In this document: positions 12,798 through 24,104 of the stretch, in pieces
Layout: each line of letters starts with the position of its first letter
Position numbering within the stretch: position 1 is the first letter of the stretch
From: Porogramme epimiltina
Lineage: Eukaryota > Basidiomycota > Agaricomycetes > Polyporales > Polyporaceae
Length of the DNA: 64,000 nt
Direction: 5' to 3'
Assembly: GCA_900155495.1 (NCBI GenBank)
Contig: FTLJ01000040.1
Coordinates: 1 to 64,000 of the forward strand
Translations under genes and position numbers: made by a program
The notes under the pieces: generated by a model
What the model was told of the DNA's origin: nothing
What the model saw: the letters and a program-made list of their open reading frames with translations, nothing else
Databases searched by the model: none

Positions 12798-13985
12798 CTA
12801 CAACTTCCCCTCCTCTCTCCGCTTCTCGACCCACTCGACGACCTCGCGCCAGCCCTTGACCCGCGTGAGCGGCGCGCCGGGCGGGACTTCCCTGTCCGCG
12901 CTCTCCTCCTTCCAGAACTCCCGGCCGCCCTCGCGCGCGAGCTTGTCCTCGAAGCTCGTCTCCTTCGTGATGTCGCTGTAGCGGCCGACGCGCTGGTTCC
13001 ACATGTAGTCGCCGAACAGCAGCACGGGCACGGGCGGGTCCGCGGTCACGCACTTGAGCGCGTTCTCGACCGAGTCGTCGATCATGAGCAGCGCGCCGAG
13101 CCGCCTGCACACCTGTGGAAGTAGGGAATAGGTGAGTTAACATACCCCACATATCGAACGAGCGGCACGCTACGAGAGGGCCACAGCACTCAATGCGCAG
13201 CGCACGGGTGTGCAAGAGCAGCAAACACAAAAACGAGCACTCACATCCGCCTTCGACAGCTTCGTCACCAGCTCCTTCTCATCCGCGAGCGTCTCCTGCG
13301 ACTGGCCCGTGCAGATCATCCAGTCGAACAGCCCGGGCAGATGCTGCTCGAGCCACACGAGGCTCCGCTCGAGCTCGCGCGCCTGCCGCGCGGTGACGAG
13401 CACGAGCCGGAAGCCCGCGTTCGCGAGCGCGGTCAGCCCCGCGTGCGCGCCCGCGACGGCCGGCGCGCGGTCGAGGTAGTCTGTCTTCCAGAACTCCTCC
13501 ACTTTGCGTACGGTCTCGTCCGGGTTGCCCCAGTACGGGTTCTGTGAGGGGAAGGGGAAGGGGGCGGCGGCTGTGAGCGGTGGTCTGGGGAGGGTACGAA
13601 ACGCTATACCATCCAGTAGAAGTAGTCTGTCGCATCGCGCGATGAGTTGGGTGGGGCTACTGGGTTAAGTAGCGAATGGGGGCTCACAGTAGAAGTCATC
13701 CATCGTCATCTTCGTCCCATACGCATCGTTGTGCCCTTTCGTGATCTCTATGTTAGGCCTAGGCGCATCGTCCCCCTCGGGAACGAACTTCCGCTACTCA
13801 CATGCGGCCACCGCCTCGTTTGTTTGACAGAGGACGTCGTCCAGGTCGACGGCGATTACGGGCCTCCCGTCCGACACAAACTCGTCGAGGATCGTCCCGG
13901 GGCGCGCGGCGGTCCTGGGCGTCGCATGGCCGGATGCGGTCAAGTGCAGCTTGGGGTCCTCCGGACGGCCTGAAATTGCAGCCAT
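12798..13985 (-). CDS. HAD-superfamily hydrolase (nucleotidase-like)
   Basis: Putative cytosolic phosphatase of the haloacid-dehalogenase fold. Motif I is 'VIAVDLDDVLCQ' (about residues 43-54, nucleophile and acid Asp at 47 and 49). Motif II is 'LVLVTARQ', and motif IV is 'LLMIDDSVENAL' with paired Asp. The helical insert after motif I, with 'NPYWGNPDETVRKVEEFW', resembles 5'(3')-deoxyribonucleotidase-like caps. Five exons are read. The two small exons near 13690-13750 and 13605-13625 give a Tyr-rich join (DFYYYFYWMNPYW) that I consider likely but not certain. The last exon begins at 'VCRRLGALLMIDD'. The substrate cannot be named from sequence. Confidence 0.78.
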
Positions 13986-14459
13986 GACGTTTTGCGCTCG
14001 CTTGGCTCGCTCGGGTGGTCGGAGGGTGGGGATCGATGAGCGCGATGAAGGGAAGGGATGTTCTCAGCTTCCCGGGGCCTCTGCCCGGGTCAAGCGTTTG
14101 CGCCGAAAGAAAGTCTGCTCCGGCAACGCGGGCACGTGCGTCGCGTTTCATGTCGTCATTGACGCGTCGCGTCGCGTCTGTGCCCTCGCTGTGAACCCGC
14201 TTTATTTTGAGCTGCTCGCGACGAGGGCGCCGGTATATATTTACATCGGAAGCATAAAGACGATACATGAGATAGTAGTAAATAATCGATGTCATGGCGG
14301 CTCCAGCCTGCCACAAATCAGACAGGCCGTCGTCATCTGAGCAGGGATTACGTTGCACCGGGTTAGCTCATTCCGAAATCTATCTTCTGAGCAAGCATTG
14401 CTCAATATGACTCACGGCTGCAACAGGATAGATAACGCAAGTTTCAGAGGAGGAGAGAG
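13986..14459. other. Spacer between carbonic anhydrase and HAD gene
   Basis: 474 bp between two minus-strand genes. It should hold the 3' end of the carbonic anhydrase transcript and the promoter of the HAD gene. A TATA-like run (GGTATATATTTAC) lies near 14231-14243, about 250 bp upstream of the HAD start. Confidence 0.4.
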
Positions 14460-15853
14460 TTAGACAATCTGCCTAATCTGCACCAAGCCGTCAGCGCCAC
14501 CGACTCGCCACAAGCATGCCACGGGCACGAGCCATCGCGCAACGCGCCGCGGCCGACGCCCAAACGCCAAAAGGCGGAACGCACCTTGCCCGTCTCGACC
14601 TCGTACACCCACCCCGTGACCTTCGTCTCGGGCAGCACGAGCGGGTTCTCGCGGAGGAACTGCACGTCCGCGCGCACGCTCTCCTCGAGCCCGGCGAACT
14701 CGAGGAAATCGATCCCGTCGACCGCGCCGAGCGCGGCGTTGCCCGGGTCGTCCGCCTTGACGCGCGCGCGGAGCCCCGCGGTGTCGAACGTGAGCATCCC
14801 GCAGCCGGTGTGGTGGAAGACCGCGATCTCGCGCGTGCCGAGGAGGCGTTGGGAGATGATGATCGAGCGTAGCGCCTCCTTACTGTTGTTGTGCGTGGAC
14901 GGAGGAGAGAAAGGAAGAGGGCGGGGTTAGGACGGACAAGGGGAGGCACAGGCGGAAGGGAGGACGTACGCGACGCCGCCCGCGTTGCGGACGATGTGGG
15001 CCTCGCCCTCCTGGATGCCCAGCTCCGCGTACACGCTGGGGGGAACGTTCAGTGACGGGGGTGCGTGAAAGGGAGCTTAGGCCGCCTCACTTGATGCGCG
15101 CGTCCATGCAAGTGACTGCTCGCGGGGGGCGTGAGCACGTCCGTCTGGCGAGATACGAGAGAAGATCGAGACGCACCGATGAGGAGCTTCTTCGCCGGCG
15201 GAAGCGGGAGGTTACCCTTGTCCCCGAAGGTCGCGACGTAGGCCTCGTTCGCCTTGGCGAAGTCCTTGTGCGCGGACATGTGCGATGAGTGCTCTTCTAG
15301 CTGGTAGCGGTGGCTCTTCTCCGGCGGCGGGGGAGCGGGCGCGCGCTGGTCCTCTAGCGCGAGGTTCGTCTGCGTGCGGAATCGTGGCAGAGCGGCATAT
15401 ATACGTCAGCTACGGCCAATAGACGGTCGGCGGGGGCGAAAAGAGCATGCGATAAGGTACGGCCATGACGAGGGGATGGCGTGCACGGCCATGACCAATG
15501 GGGCGGGCGGGCGCGAGCACTCGTGAGCCGTCCATTGCTCGGAAGCCTCGCACGTCTCGCTGGGGATCGACCTCGGGCGCGTGACGCCGCGCTTGGCGGG
15601 GCACGCGCGATGCGCTCCTGGGTCCGCAGGCGTGTGCGCAGGGGGGGAAGGTCGCATTCCGTGTGAGAGCAGATTGGAGGACACGTACGAGGACGTCGTT
15701 ATCCGCCGAGAGCTTTGCGGCGGCGACCGAGCAGGAGCGGGTGAGCGCGGGGTGGCCGCCGACGCGGGGGGCCTTGCAGCCCGAGATGAGGAAGGAGGTG
15801 CTCTTGAGATGGTTGAAGCCGCCATTGTAGAGCCGGCGCGCGAGGAGGTTCAT
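14460..15853 (-). CDS. Beta-carbonic anhydrase, with apparent mitochondrial presequence exon
   Basis: Zinc enzyme that interconverts CO2 and bicarbonate. Splicing rebuilds 'LLIVTCMDARINVYAELG' (zinc Cys and Asp/Arg dyad), 'GEAHIVRNAGGVA' and 'VFHHTGCGMLTFDT' (zinc His and Cys). The HHT-CGML form is that of compact type-D beta-carbonic anhydrases. The last small exon reads KIRQIV-stop (stop at 14460). A first exon (15853-15689) starts MNLLARRLYNGG and is rich in Arg, Ser and Ala with no acidic residue for about 50 codons, as in a mitochondrial presequence. It splices in frame across a 319-nt intron (15688-15370) to 'TNLALEDQRAPAPPPP'. A second in-frame ATG at 15279 (MSAHKDFAKANEAY) gives a form without the presequence. 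The core enzyme is certain; the first exon is probable. Confidence 0.85.
15396..15404 (-). promoter_or_regulatory. Possible internal TATA box for short carbonic anhydrase form
   Basis: The minus strand reads CGTATATATG inside the long first intron, about 120 bp before the downstream in-frame ATG at 15279. It could start a transcript that lacks the presequence exon. This rests on position and motif only. Confidence 0.35.
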
Positions 15854-17601
15854 CGAGGACAGAGACGGTGCGAGCTGAGGGCCTCTCCCGCCCGCTGGCG
15901 CCGGACGTTGAGTGTTCGCGCGGGCCTGACTCGACGCGAGGTTTTTTTCTCACAAAGGAGTGACGTCACGATCCCCCAGCCAGTGCGGCTTGACGCTCAT
16001 TTATTGGACGATCTATCAGGCGGCCGCTTGCGCGTTAGCTCGACCTCGAACCTCGAGGCGGAGCCGCATAATTAGCACAACGGCGTGTATGTATATATAT
16101 ATCTCGGTCGGCTAGTAGCACAACGGGCGCGGGGTTCGATAGGGATTTGCAGCCTGCGTAGGCCTCACAAGGTCCACTAACGCCTGCAGAATGCTACCGG
16201 GGGATCGGATCATAGAGGTGTAAAGGCGATTGCGCCAGGGTGCAGGAATGTTGCAAACAGACAAGGCTTCCATCGACCAGCAGCAGCAGCGACATCAAGG
16301 ACGGCTGATACTGACACCATCGCGGAGAAATGTCACGGATGGATGGCTCGCAAAAAGCTCCCTGCCCAATACAGGGAGCTATCCGGGTCTCACCGGGAGC
16401 GTTCAAGCGTTGACAGCGAGGACCAGGCGCGGCCTCCGGAACCTGTCCGTCACGGAGGATGCTCAAGGCCGCGAAGGACAATATAGGGGCTCGTCGCGAA
16501 GTGAAGTATCCAACTAGGCCTCGATGGAGCGCATTTCCGCGCAAACGAGGTCAACGTGGCCACCGCAAGGACCAAAATAGTCCCCGAGAGTCTATCTCGT
16601 CGTCCTCGCAGCGGCCCGCAGGGGAGGTCATCTGGGTGACGGTTGCGGTCCCAAGGGTCCGAATATCTGGAAGCTTCCCCCTAAACGCTACCCCAAGGCT
16701 GCGCGCCGACGTCGAATGCAGTATGTCGATTGCACGCAGCCGTCGTAGCTGCCCCGGCGGGGGCAAGCCGGTGCAGGTTTAAATGGACGAAGCCGCGGCC
16801 GGGGCTCCCCCGCACAGGGCGACGTCAAGGCCAAAGACGGCCAAGCGTGATGGCGTGGCAGCTAAATCGGCCGCAGGCGGGGGGTGGAGGCGCCTTGACA
16901 CCCTGCTCGGGGACGCCGGCTGCGTGCCGGCCGCGCGTGGCCGTGGCGTGGCGACTGCATCTCTCTGTACAGCGTGCGGCGTGCGGCGCAGACACCGTGG
17001 CCCGTATACGTGTATGTGTATGTGCACCGGACCCAGCAGGCACCCCTCCACCCTTCGCGCCGTGGAACGGCTGGCTCCACGCCCGCACGCGTCGGGAGTG
17101 GGGCGTTGAGTAGGTGGCGGGCCTCGGGGCGGGGTGCGTTTACCCGGCCCGCGGCTGTGGCACGCCCTCACGTGGGCTGCGCCGTCGCGTCGCGCCCCTT
17201 GCGGGGACCCCAGAACTCACGGCGAGAACGGGCCCAGCGGTGACCTGCGCGGGTACGTCGCCGCGACAAGTGGTCCGGGCACGGCGCAGGTCCCGCTGCT
17301 GTACGCCATCCGGATGTGCTCACGCACGCACGGCACCCGGCAGCCAGGAGGCGGTGGGGAGCGCTGTGGGTGGAAGAAGAATAAGGGTGCGCAGCGCAGC
17401 CGGTGAAGCGCCGGGAGTGGCCGGGGAGCTGGATTGCAGTGGAACGTCATCGAGGAACGGACGCGGACAGCGTACATTCATCTACGTCCGCCCTCTCCGT
17501 CCGCTTTTTTTGATCCTCCACGCTCCTTCCGCCCCCTATTCCTATCACACGCACCTCCTCGCGCAACCCCCACCTCCCTCCCTCCCCGTCCACACGCCGC
17601 C
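15854..17601. other. Divergent intergenic region, carbonic anhydrase / tricalbin
   Basis: About 1.7 kb with no supportable gene. A TATATATATAT run at about 16091-16101 sits some 240 bp upstream of the carbonic anhydrase first exon. The right end is CT-rich (about 17480-17590), as is common just upstream of basidiomycete start codons, and leads into the tricalbin ATG. A perfect 9-bp inverted repeat lies at 16356-16380. Confidence 0.5.
16356..16380. repeat. Short perfect inverted repeat
   Basis: AGCTCCCTG (16356-16364) is followed by a 7-base loop and then CAGGGAGCT (16372-16380). It could form a hairpin or bind a dimeric protein. No function is evident. Confidence 0.6.
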
Positions 17602-20600
17602 ATGGCCTCCGTAGACGGGACGCCCGTCCCCCCCGCCGTCCAAGCGAAGGTAAACGGCATCGTCGAACAAGACGCCGCCAAGGGTCGCGTGCCCGTCCAC
17701 ACCTTCGACCCCGACGCCAGCCCCGAGGATAAGGCCGCCGCCGCAGGGAAGACCTCCGCAAAGCTGGGGCTCGAGGACGAGAGCCTCAAGTCCGCCGCGA
17801 AGGGTGAGTGTGTGTGTGCCGTTTATCCCCCACCCCCTCTCCTCGGGTCCAGCCCCACCGCAGTCTGCCCAGCGCTGACCGCGGCCGCGCGGTAGAAATA
17901 GCCATCGACACTGGTAAGACCAGGCGCACAACGCTACCCACCATTACTATCGAAGACGCAGACCACGACCCGCACCCCAACGGCCAGGCGCCCCTCAACG
18001 CCCCGCAAACACCGACGTCCCCTACCTGGCCCACCTCCCCCACCTCTCCCACATCCCCGACGAGTCCGGAGGCACCTGGCGCCATGCCGAACGGACTGGC
18101 ACCTGAAATTCCTGACTGGTACAAGGTTGGGTGGCGGGACGTGTCGGGCATCGACCGCCCCGCATTGCAGGAGGGTGAGGCGAAGGACAAGGCCCTCCTC
18201 GACCTCTTCCTCAGCGAGCAGTTCTATGGCGAGTGGTACCACAACGCAGCTATGGTCGTCGTGGTGAGTGTCTCTTTGGTATTGAGCGGAGAGAGCGCTG
18301 CGTACTCACGTGTGCCAGGCCGTTCTCGTAACGCACTTCCTTACTCGCTTCCATTTCGGCATGGGCTGGGTGTTTATCATCCTAGCATTCTGCAACACAT
18401 ACTACTCAACCTCTATGGTCCGCACGCGCCGGAAGGCGCGGGACGACATCCAGCGGGAGCTTGTGAAGACGCGCCTCAGCGGCGAGAACGAGGTCGAGTC
18501 CGCGGACTGGCTCAACAACTTCCTCGACCGCTTCTGGCTCATCTACGAGCCCGTCCTATCTCGTACCATCGTCGCTTCCGTGGACCAAATCCTTTCCCAG
18601 AGCTGTCCCCCGTTCCTGGAGTCTCTTCGGCTCAGCACCTTCACCCTCGGCACAAAGGCACCCCGTATTGAAAAGGTTAAGACGTTCCCGCGCACCGAGG
18701 ACGACGTCGTCCTCATGGAATGGTGGCTGTCGTTCACGCCGAACGACGTCTCCGAGTTGACTGACAAGCAGAAGCTGAATAAGGTCAACCCGAAGGTCAT
18801 CCTGTCCGTCCGTCTCGGCAAGGGCTTGGCGAGTGCCGGAATGCCGATCCTGGTGGAGGACATGACATTCAAAGGCCACATGAAGATTCGCATGAAGCTC
18901 ATGACGAACTTCCCTCACGTCCAGCTCGTGGATGTGTCCTTCATGGAGAAGCCCATCATCGACTACGTCTTGAAACCTATCGGTGGCGAGACCTTTGGTT
19001 TCGACATTGCGAACGTGAGCAAAAGCGTTCCATTCCGTGTCCATGCTGTTGACGTACGTATGTTTCAGATACCCGGGCTGTCAAGCTTCATCCGCGAAAC
19101 CGTCCATTCGATTCTCGGTCCGATGATGTACGAGCCGAACGTCTTCACGCTCAACCTGGAACAAATGCTCTCTGGCGCTCCCATTGACACCGCCATCGGA
19201 GTATTGCAGGTCACCATCCAGGGTGCGCGCGATATTCAGACGACCAAGTTCGGCGGCGGTCGCCCTGACCCCTACGTCACCCTGAGTATCAACGAGCGTG
19301 CGGAGCTCGCGAAGACAAAGTGGAAGCACAACACGTACGTCATAGCGCCCCTGTGTGGTTGTGTGACGTATGGGGGTATGATGTCGTCTCCTGTGCTGAT
19401 TGTGCCCCTGGGCGTCTGCGCACAGGTCGAACCCGACGTGGATGGAGACCAAGTTCATCCTCGTCAACTCGCTGACGGAGAACCTGCTGTTGAAGGTCTG
19501 GGATTACAACGAGCACCGGACGAACACGGACCTCGGGTTCGCGTCCTTCGACCTCAGCAAGCTCGAGGCGGATGCCACCCAGGAGAACTTGGAGCAGTCG
19601 ATTCTGAAGGACGGCAAGCCTCGCGGCACCATCCGCTTCGATGCGAACTTCTACCCTGTCTTGAAGCCTGAGATTGATGCGGGCGGCGTGGAGACCCTCC
19701 CTGACACGAGTAAGTTGGTGCCTTTCCTGTGAGATTATATGACTCACCGTGTGCACTCTAAACAGAGGTCGGCATCGTGCGTCTCACGATCCATCAGGCT
19801 AAGGACCTTGACTCCACCAAATCCATGACTGGCGACCTCAACCCCTTCGTGAAGCTGTACACGGGTTCGAACAAACACGCAGTGCACGTGACGCGCAAAG
19901 TGCGGCACACGAACAACCCGGTGTGGGAGGACAGCTTCGAGTTCCTCTGCACGGACAAGGCGGCGGGTGTCGTGGTGGCGAAGGTGATCGATGATCGGGA
20001 CTTCCTCAAGGACCCAGTGGTCGGGTACATGAGCATCCGCCTCACTGATCTCCTGAAGGCGCGTGCGACGGGCAAGGACTGGTGGCCGCTGAGCGGCGCT
20101 CAGAGTGGGAAGCTACGGGTGAGCGCCGAGTGGAAGCCGTTGAACATGGCGGGCAGCTTGCACGGGGCGGACCAGTACGTGCCTCCGATTGGTGTGGTGC
20201 GGCTCTGGTTGCAGCGCGCGACGGATGTCAAGTATGTGGACTGCGTTATAGATGCGGTTTTCGCGGCGATGCTGACTGGGCCGCATATCAGGAATGTCGA
20301 GGCGACGCTCGGTGGCAAGGTGCGTCCTGGGAGGAGATGGTCGGGGAGAGGAACGGGGCCGCTGACTCGACGACGCGTTTATAGAGCGATCCGTACGTGC
20401 GGGTGCAGATCAACAATGTCACGCAGGGACGCACGGAAGTCGTCAACAATAGTAAATTTTCGACATTAGCTCGTCTAGCACGGAACTTATGTCCACCCAC
20501 CATGCAGACTTGAACCCCGAATGGGATCAAATCATCTACATTCCGGGTAAGTGGTCCTCCAAATGAAACCTTGTACCACACAACTGAATGGACGACGCAG

Positions 20601-23152
20601 TGCATTCCCTGAAAGAAGTGCGGGCAGACATAACTCTAAATGGGGATGTGGCACTGATGCGCGTGTTTTCCAGACGATGCTGCTCGAGTGCATGGACTAC
20701 CAGCACCTTACCAAGGCACGCCACTACACGTCTCGCTGGCTGTCATGCGTGGAATCTGACCACGTGCCTCCCCCAGGACCGCTCGCTCGGGTACACAGAG
20801 CTCCGCGTCTCAGACCTCACGCGCCCGTCCGAGGGCGAGCAGCCCGAGTTCCTCTACGAGTCCACCGGCAAGCGCGACGTCGAGGAGCCCCTCAAGCTCG
20901 GCCACGGCGCCTTCAAGGGCAAGCTCCACTACGTCGCCGAGTTCATCCCCTCCTACGCCGTCCGCGGCATCCACTTCGACTCGGGCCCCAACGAGCTCGA
21001 GCAGGCCGCTGACCGCTCCAAGGCCGGCTCCCCCGACTCCCAGACCGGCGGCACCGTGCACGACGGCAGCGACGACGAGGACAACGCGGCCATCCCTGAG
21101 GGCATTACCGTCGAGCGCCCGGAGGACGAGGACGGGTCCGGCGAGTCCGGGCACCGCAGGGGCAAGTCGACGGACACGACCTTGTCGGCGCGCACGACGG
21201 CGTCGACGGCGGTGGACGAGAAGCGCCCCGAGGAGCAGGGCATCGAGATGAGCAAGGAGGAGCTGCTCAAGCACCGTGCGTTCTTTATGGCGCTGCTCGT
21301 GGGTCCGCAGACGCGGCGTGCTGACAAGGCGTTGATTCGCAGAGGCGGGCGTGCTCATCTGCAACGTCATATCCGGCCGGCTGCACAAGAAGGCGCGGCT
21401 CGAGGTCCTGCTCGACGACGCCTACTGGCCCGCGTTCAGCACGGTGCGCCCGCGGAGCACGAACGCGCACTGGGAGTACATCGGCGAGGGCGTCATCAAG
21501 GAGCTCGACTTCAGCCGCGTCTGGCTCCGGCTCAACGAGGCGGACGAGGGCGACAAGGACGACATCATCGCCGAGTGGAAGGGGGACGCCAAGGCGTTCT
21601 TGGAAAAGACACTGGTGCGTGGGAGGCTGGCGCGCCAACCCGTTTCCGTGGATTAGACGCTGATGACGCGATGCCTGTGCAGGATGGCCCCTCTGAGTTC
21701 ACGCTTGTGAACCAGGACGACGAGGACAAGAAGTCGGTCGTGGTCATCGAGGCCAGGTACCTCCCTGTGCCGCTCAAGCTCGAGGCTCGGGAGAGCGTGA
21801 ACAGTACGCGTCTATCTTATCGCGCGGACCGGGTGCGATTTCGCTCACGGTGCTTTTCACAGACCAGGGCCTCGTCCGTGTCGACCTCCTCGACGGCCAC
21901 GGCATCCGCGGCGTCGACCGGGGCGGCAAGTCGGACCCGTACGTCGTCTTCCAGCTCAACGGGCAGAAGGTGTACAAGTCGCAGACCAAGAAGAAGACGC
22001 TCAACCCGGAGTGGAACGAGAACTTCGTTGTGCAAGTGGTACGTCGTGCACGTTTCGGGGACCGTACATCCAGCTCATCCTTGACTAGCCTTCCCGCGCC
22101 GGCGCCAACTTCGAGCTGGAAGTGTTCGACTGGAACCAGATCGAGCAGGCGAAGAGCCTGGGCGAGGCCGTGGTCGACCTCGCGAGCCTCGAGCCATTCA
22201 CGGCCGTCGAGCGCACCGTCGCGCTCTCGTCGTCCAAGCACGGCGACCACGGCGAGGTGCGCGTCCGGCTGCTCTTCACGCCCGAGATCATCGTCAAGTC
22301 GCGCAAGAACACGTCGACGTTCTCGTCCGCGGGGCGCGCGATGACCCAGATCGGGCACCTGCCCGTCGGCGCGGGCAAGGGCGTCATCTCTGGCGTGACG
22401 GGCGTGTTCAGGCGCCGCGGGAGCGTGAGCTCGACGTCGTCGGACGAGCACCAGCAGCAGCGCGCGCCGGACCCGCCCGCGGGCGTCGCGTCCAAGCCGG
22501 TCGACTTTGCGGCGTTCCCGAGCCAGGCGAACGGGAATGGGAACGGGAACGGGCACGCGGCGGAGCCGGGGACGCTGCGCGTGGTCGTGCAGGACGCGAA
22601 GGATCTCGGGGCGACGGACGTTAAGCCGTACGCCCTCGTTCGCGTTGGGGACAAGGAGCATAAGACGCGGCACGTCAAGGCGGCCGCGCCGGACTGGTGA
22701 GCACTCGCGCGGTCCGACGTTGTCTGAGCCTGTGGCTAACTCACTTCGATGTAGGAACGAGTCGTTCACGTTCTCCGCGGCTCCCGGGACGCAGCCGAAG
22801 CTCTTCGTATGGGTCTACGACCACAAAACCCTTGGCAAGGACAAGCTTCTCGGATCCGCCGAGGTTGAGGTATGTTTCCTTTGAGCATGTTCGACAAAAC
22901 ATATCGCTCATGTGCATGTAGATCTGGCAGCACCTGAAGCCCAGCGAAGCTGTGCCTGCGCGAGACCTCACCGTAGAGCTCCGCGAAGGCCAGGGCCTGC
23001 TCCACCTCCGGCTTGAATACGACCCTGATACTCCGCTGTCGACGAAGGGATCTCGCGCGTCTCTGGCCTCAATATCGGGCGAGAGGGTACCGCCTGTGTC
23101 TCCGTCGCGGTTCTCGCTGAGCCGGCGCCGCGGTGCCGACCGGGACGACTAG
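17602..23152 (+). CDS. Tricalbin: SMP-domain, five-C2 ER-plasma membrane tether
   Basis: Fungal extended-synaptotagmin (Tcb1/2/3 type) that bridges cortical ER and plasma membrane and moves lipid. After an acidic, Pro-rich N-terminus with a TSP repeat (18008-18067) there is a membrane hairpin (AVLVTHFLTR to FIILAFCNTYYS). The SMP lipid-binding domain follows ('ESADWLNNFLDRFWLIYEP' to 'FIRETVHSILGPMMYEP'). Five C2 domains are seen: 'LQVTIQGARDIQ', 'VRLTIHQAKDLDS', 'VRLWLQRATDVK', 'VRVDLLDGHGIRG...SDPYV' and 'LRVVVQDAKDLGA'. About 18 exons are read. They include a 28-nt exon (20292-20319), a 17-nt exon (20601-20617) and a GC-AG intron (20716-20776), all supported by frame and by the family sequence they restore (VPVHSLKETMLLECMDYQ, then LTKDRSLG). 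Confidence 0.92.
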
Positions 23153-24104
23153 TCTGGCCGCCGTCCGCATCTCTTGATTACTATCTATTCACCATCTTTC
23201 CGCATTTTTCGCATTGCCCACATCCCACCGCAACCACACCCTCCCCATTGCATGACGGACTTTGATCTCGATTCAATGTACGATGACGACGTATACGATA
23301 CTATCTTGCCGCATATGTGGCACTTCACCCGTTACCCCTTAACCCACGATCATCATATCTATACTCTGTCGACCTCCGGCCACCCCCACCGGACTTTAAT
23401 GGCGCGGAACACTCCCTTGCTACCTCTCTCCTACCCGTATTGCGATATGTTCCGCATCATGTACATCCCTCTCTCTGTCCACCGTGTTTTCCGTACGTCC
23501 GCTTCCATCGCTTTGTCTTAAATGATCTCGGTGTGCCTGAGATATTCTATGAGACCGATTGGTCGTTGGCAGTGAGCACGAGTTTGACGAGATGTCACAA
23601 ATGGACCTTTACGGCACGCGGATTAGAAGTGAAGTTTAAACGTGAGACGTGACGGACGTGATTCTCATTCAGGGATGCGTACCAAGGATCATGAAGTGTA
23701 ACGAAGGATACAAGGGGATGCGTAGGACCTGTACGTGCGAAGGTGAAAAGGAGTGGAAACCGGAACGTTGTATGCCGTGTTGTGTGAAGGTGGGAGGGGA
23801 TGCATAGAGCGGGGTGGGGTGGGGGTGGCGCGAAGGGTAAGGATAAGGGGGGTAACCGTAGAAGTAAGCGTTCGTAAGTCGTGATGCTATGAAAACAAGG
23901 GAGGCCGTGAGGGGGAATATGTGGACGAGACGGGACGGGGCCGGGCTAACTGTACATAATGATACAAGAACGCGGCGCCGCGGGCGCGCCGTCTAACAGA
24001 CGCGCCGCGGAGCATACTGCTACAGACGCATGCGCCGTATACCGGGGACGAAAGGGGGGGACGGGACCGTAGACGGGGGACTGGAGACTGTGCGGCGCGG
24101 AGGC
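23153..24104. other. Convergent intergenic region, tricalbin / OPT
   Basis: About 950 bp between two 3' ends. The left part is pyrimidine-rich and the right part purine-rich on the plus strand, as expected for facing 3' untranslated regions. No gene is seen. Confidence 0.5.

Noticed and set aside
16190..16545. Possible gene between carbonic anhydrase and tricalbin
   Set aside because: 116-codon frame without recognisable motif, codon bias or splice partners.
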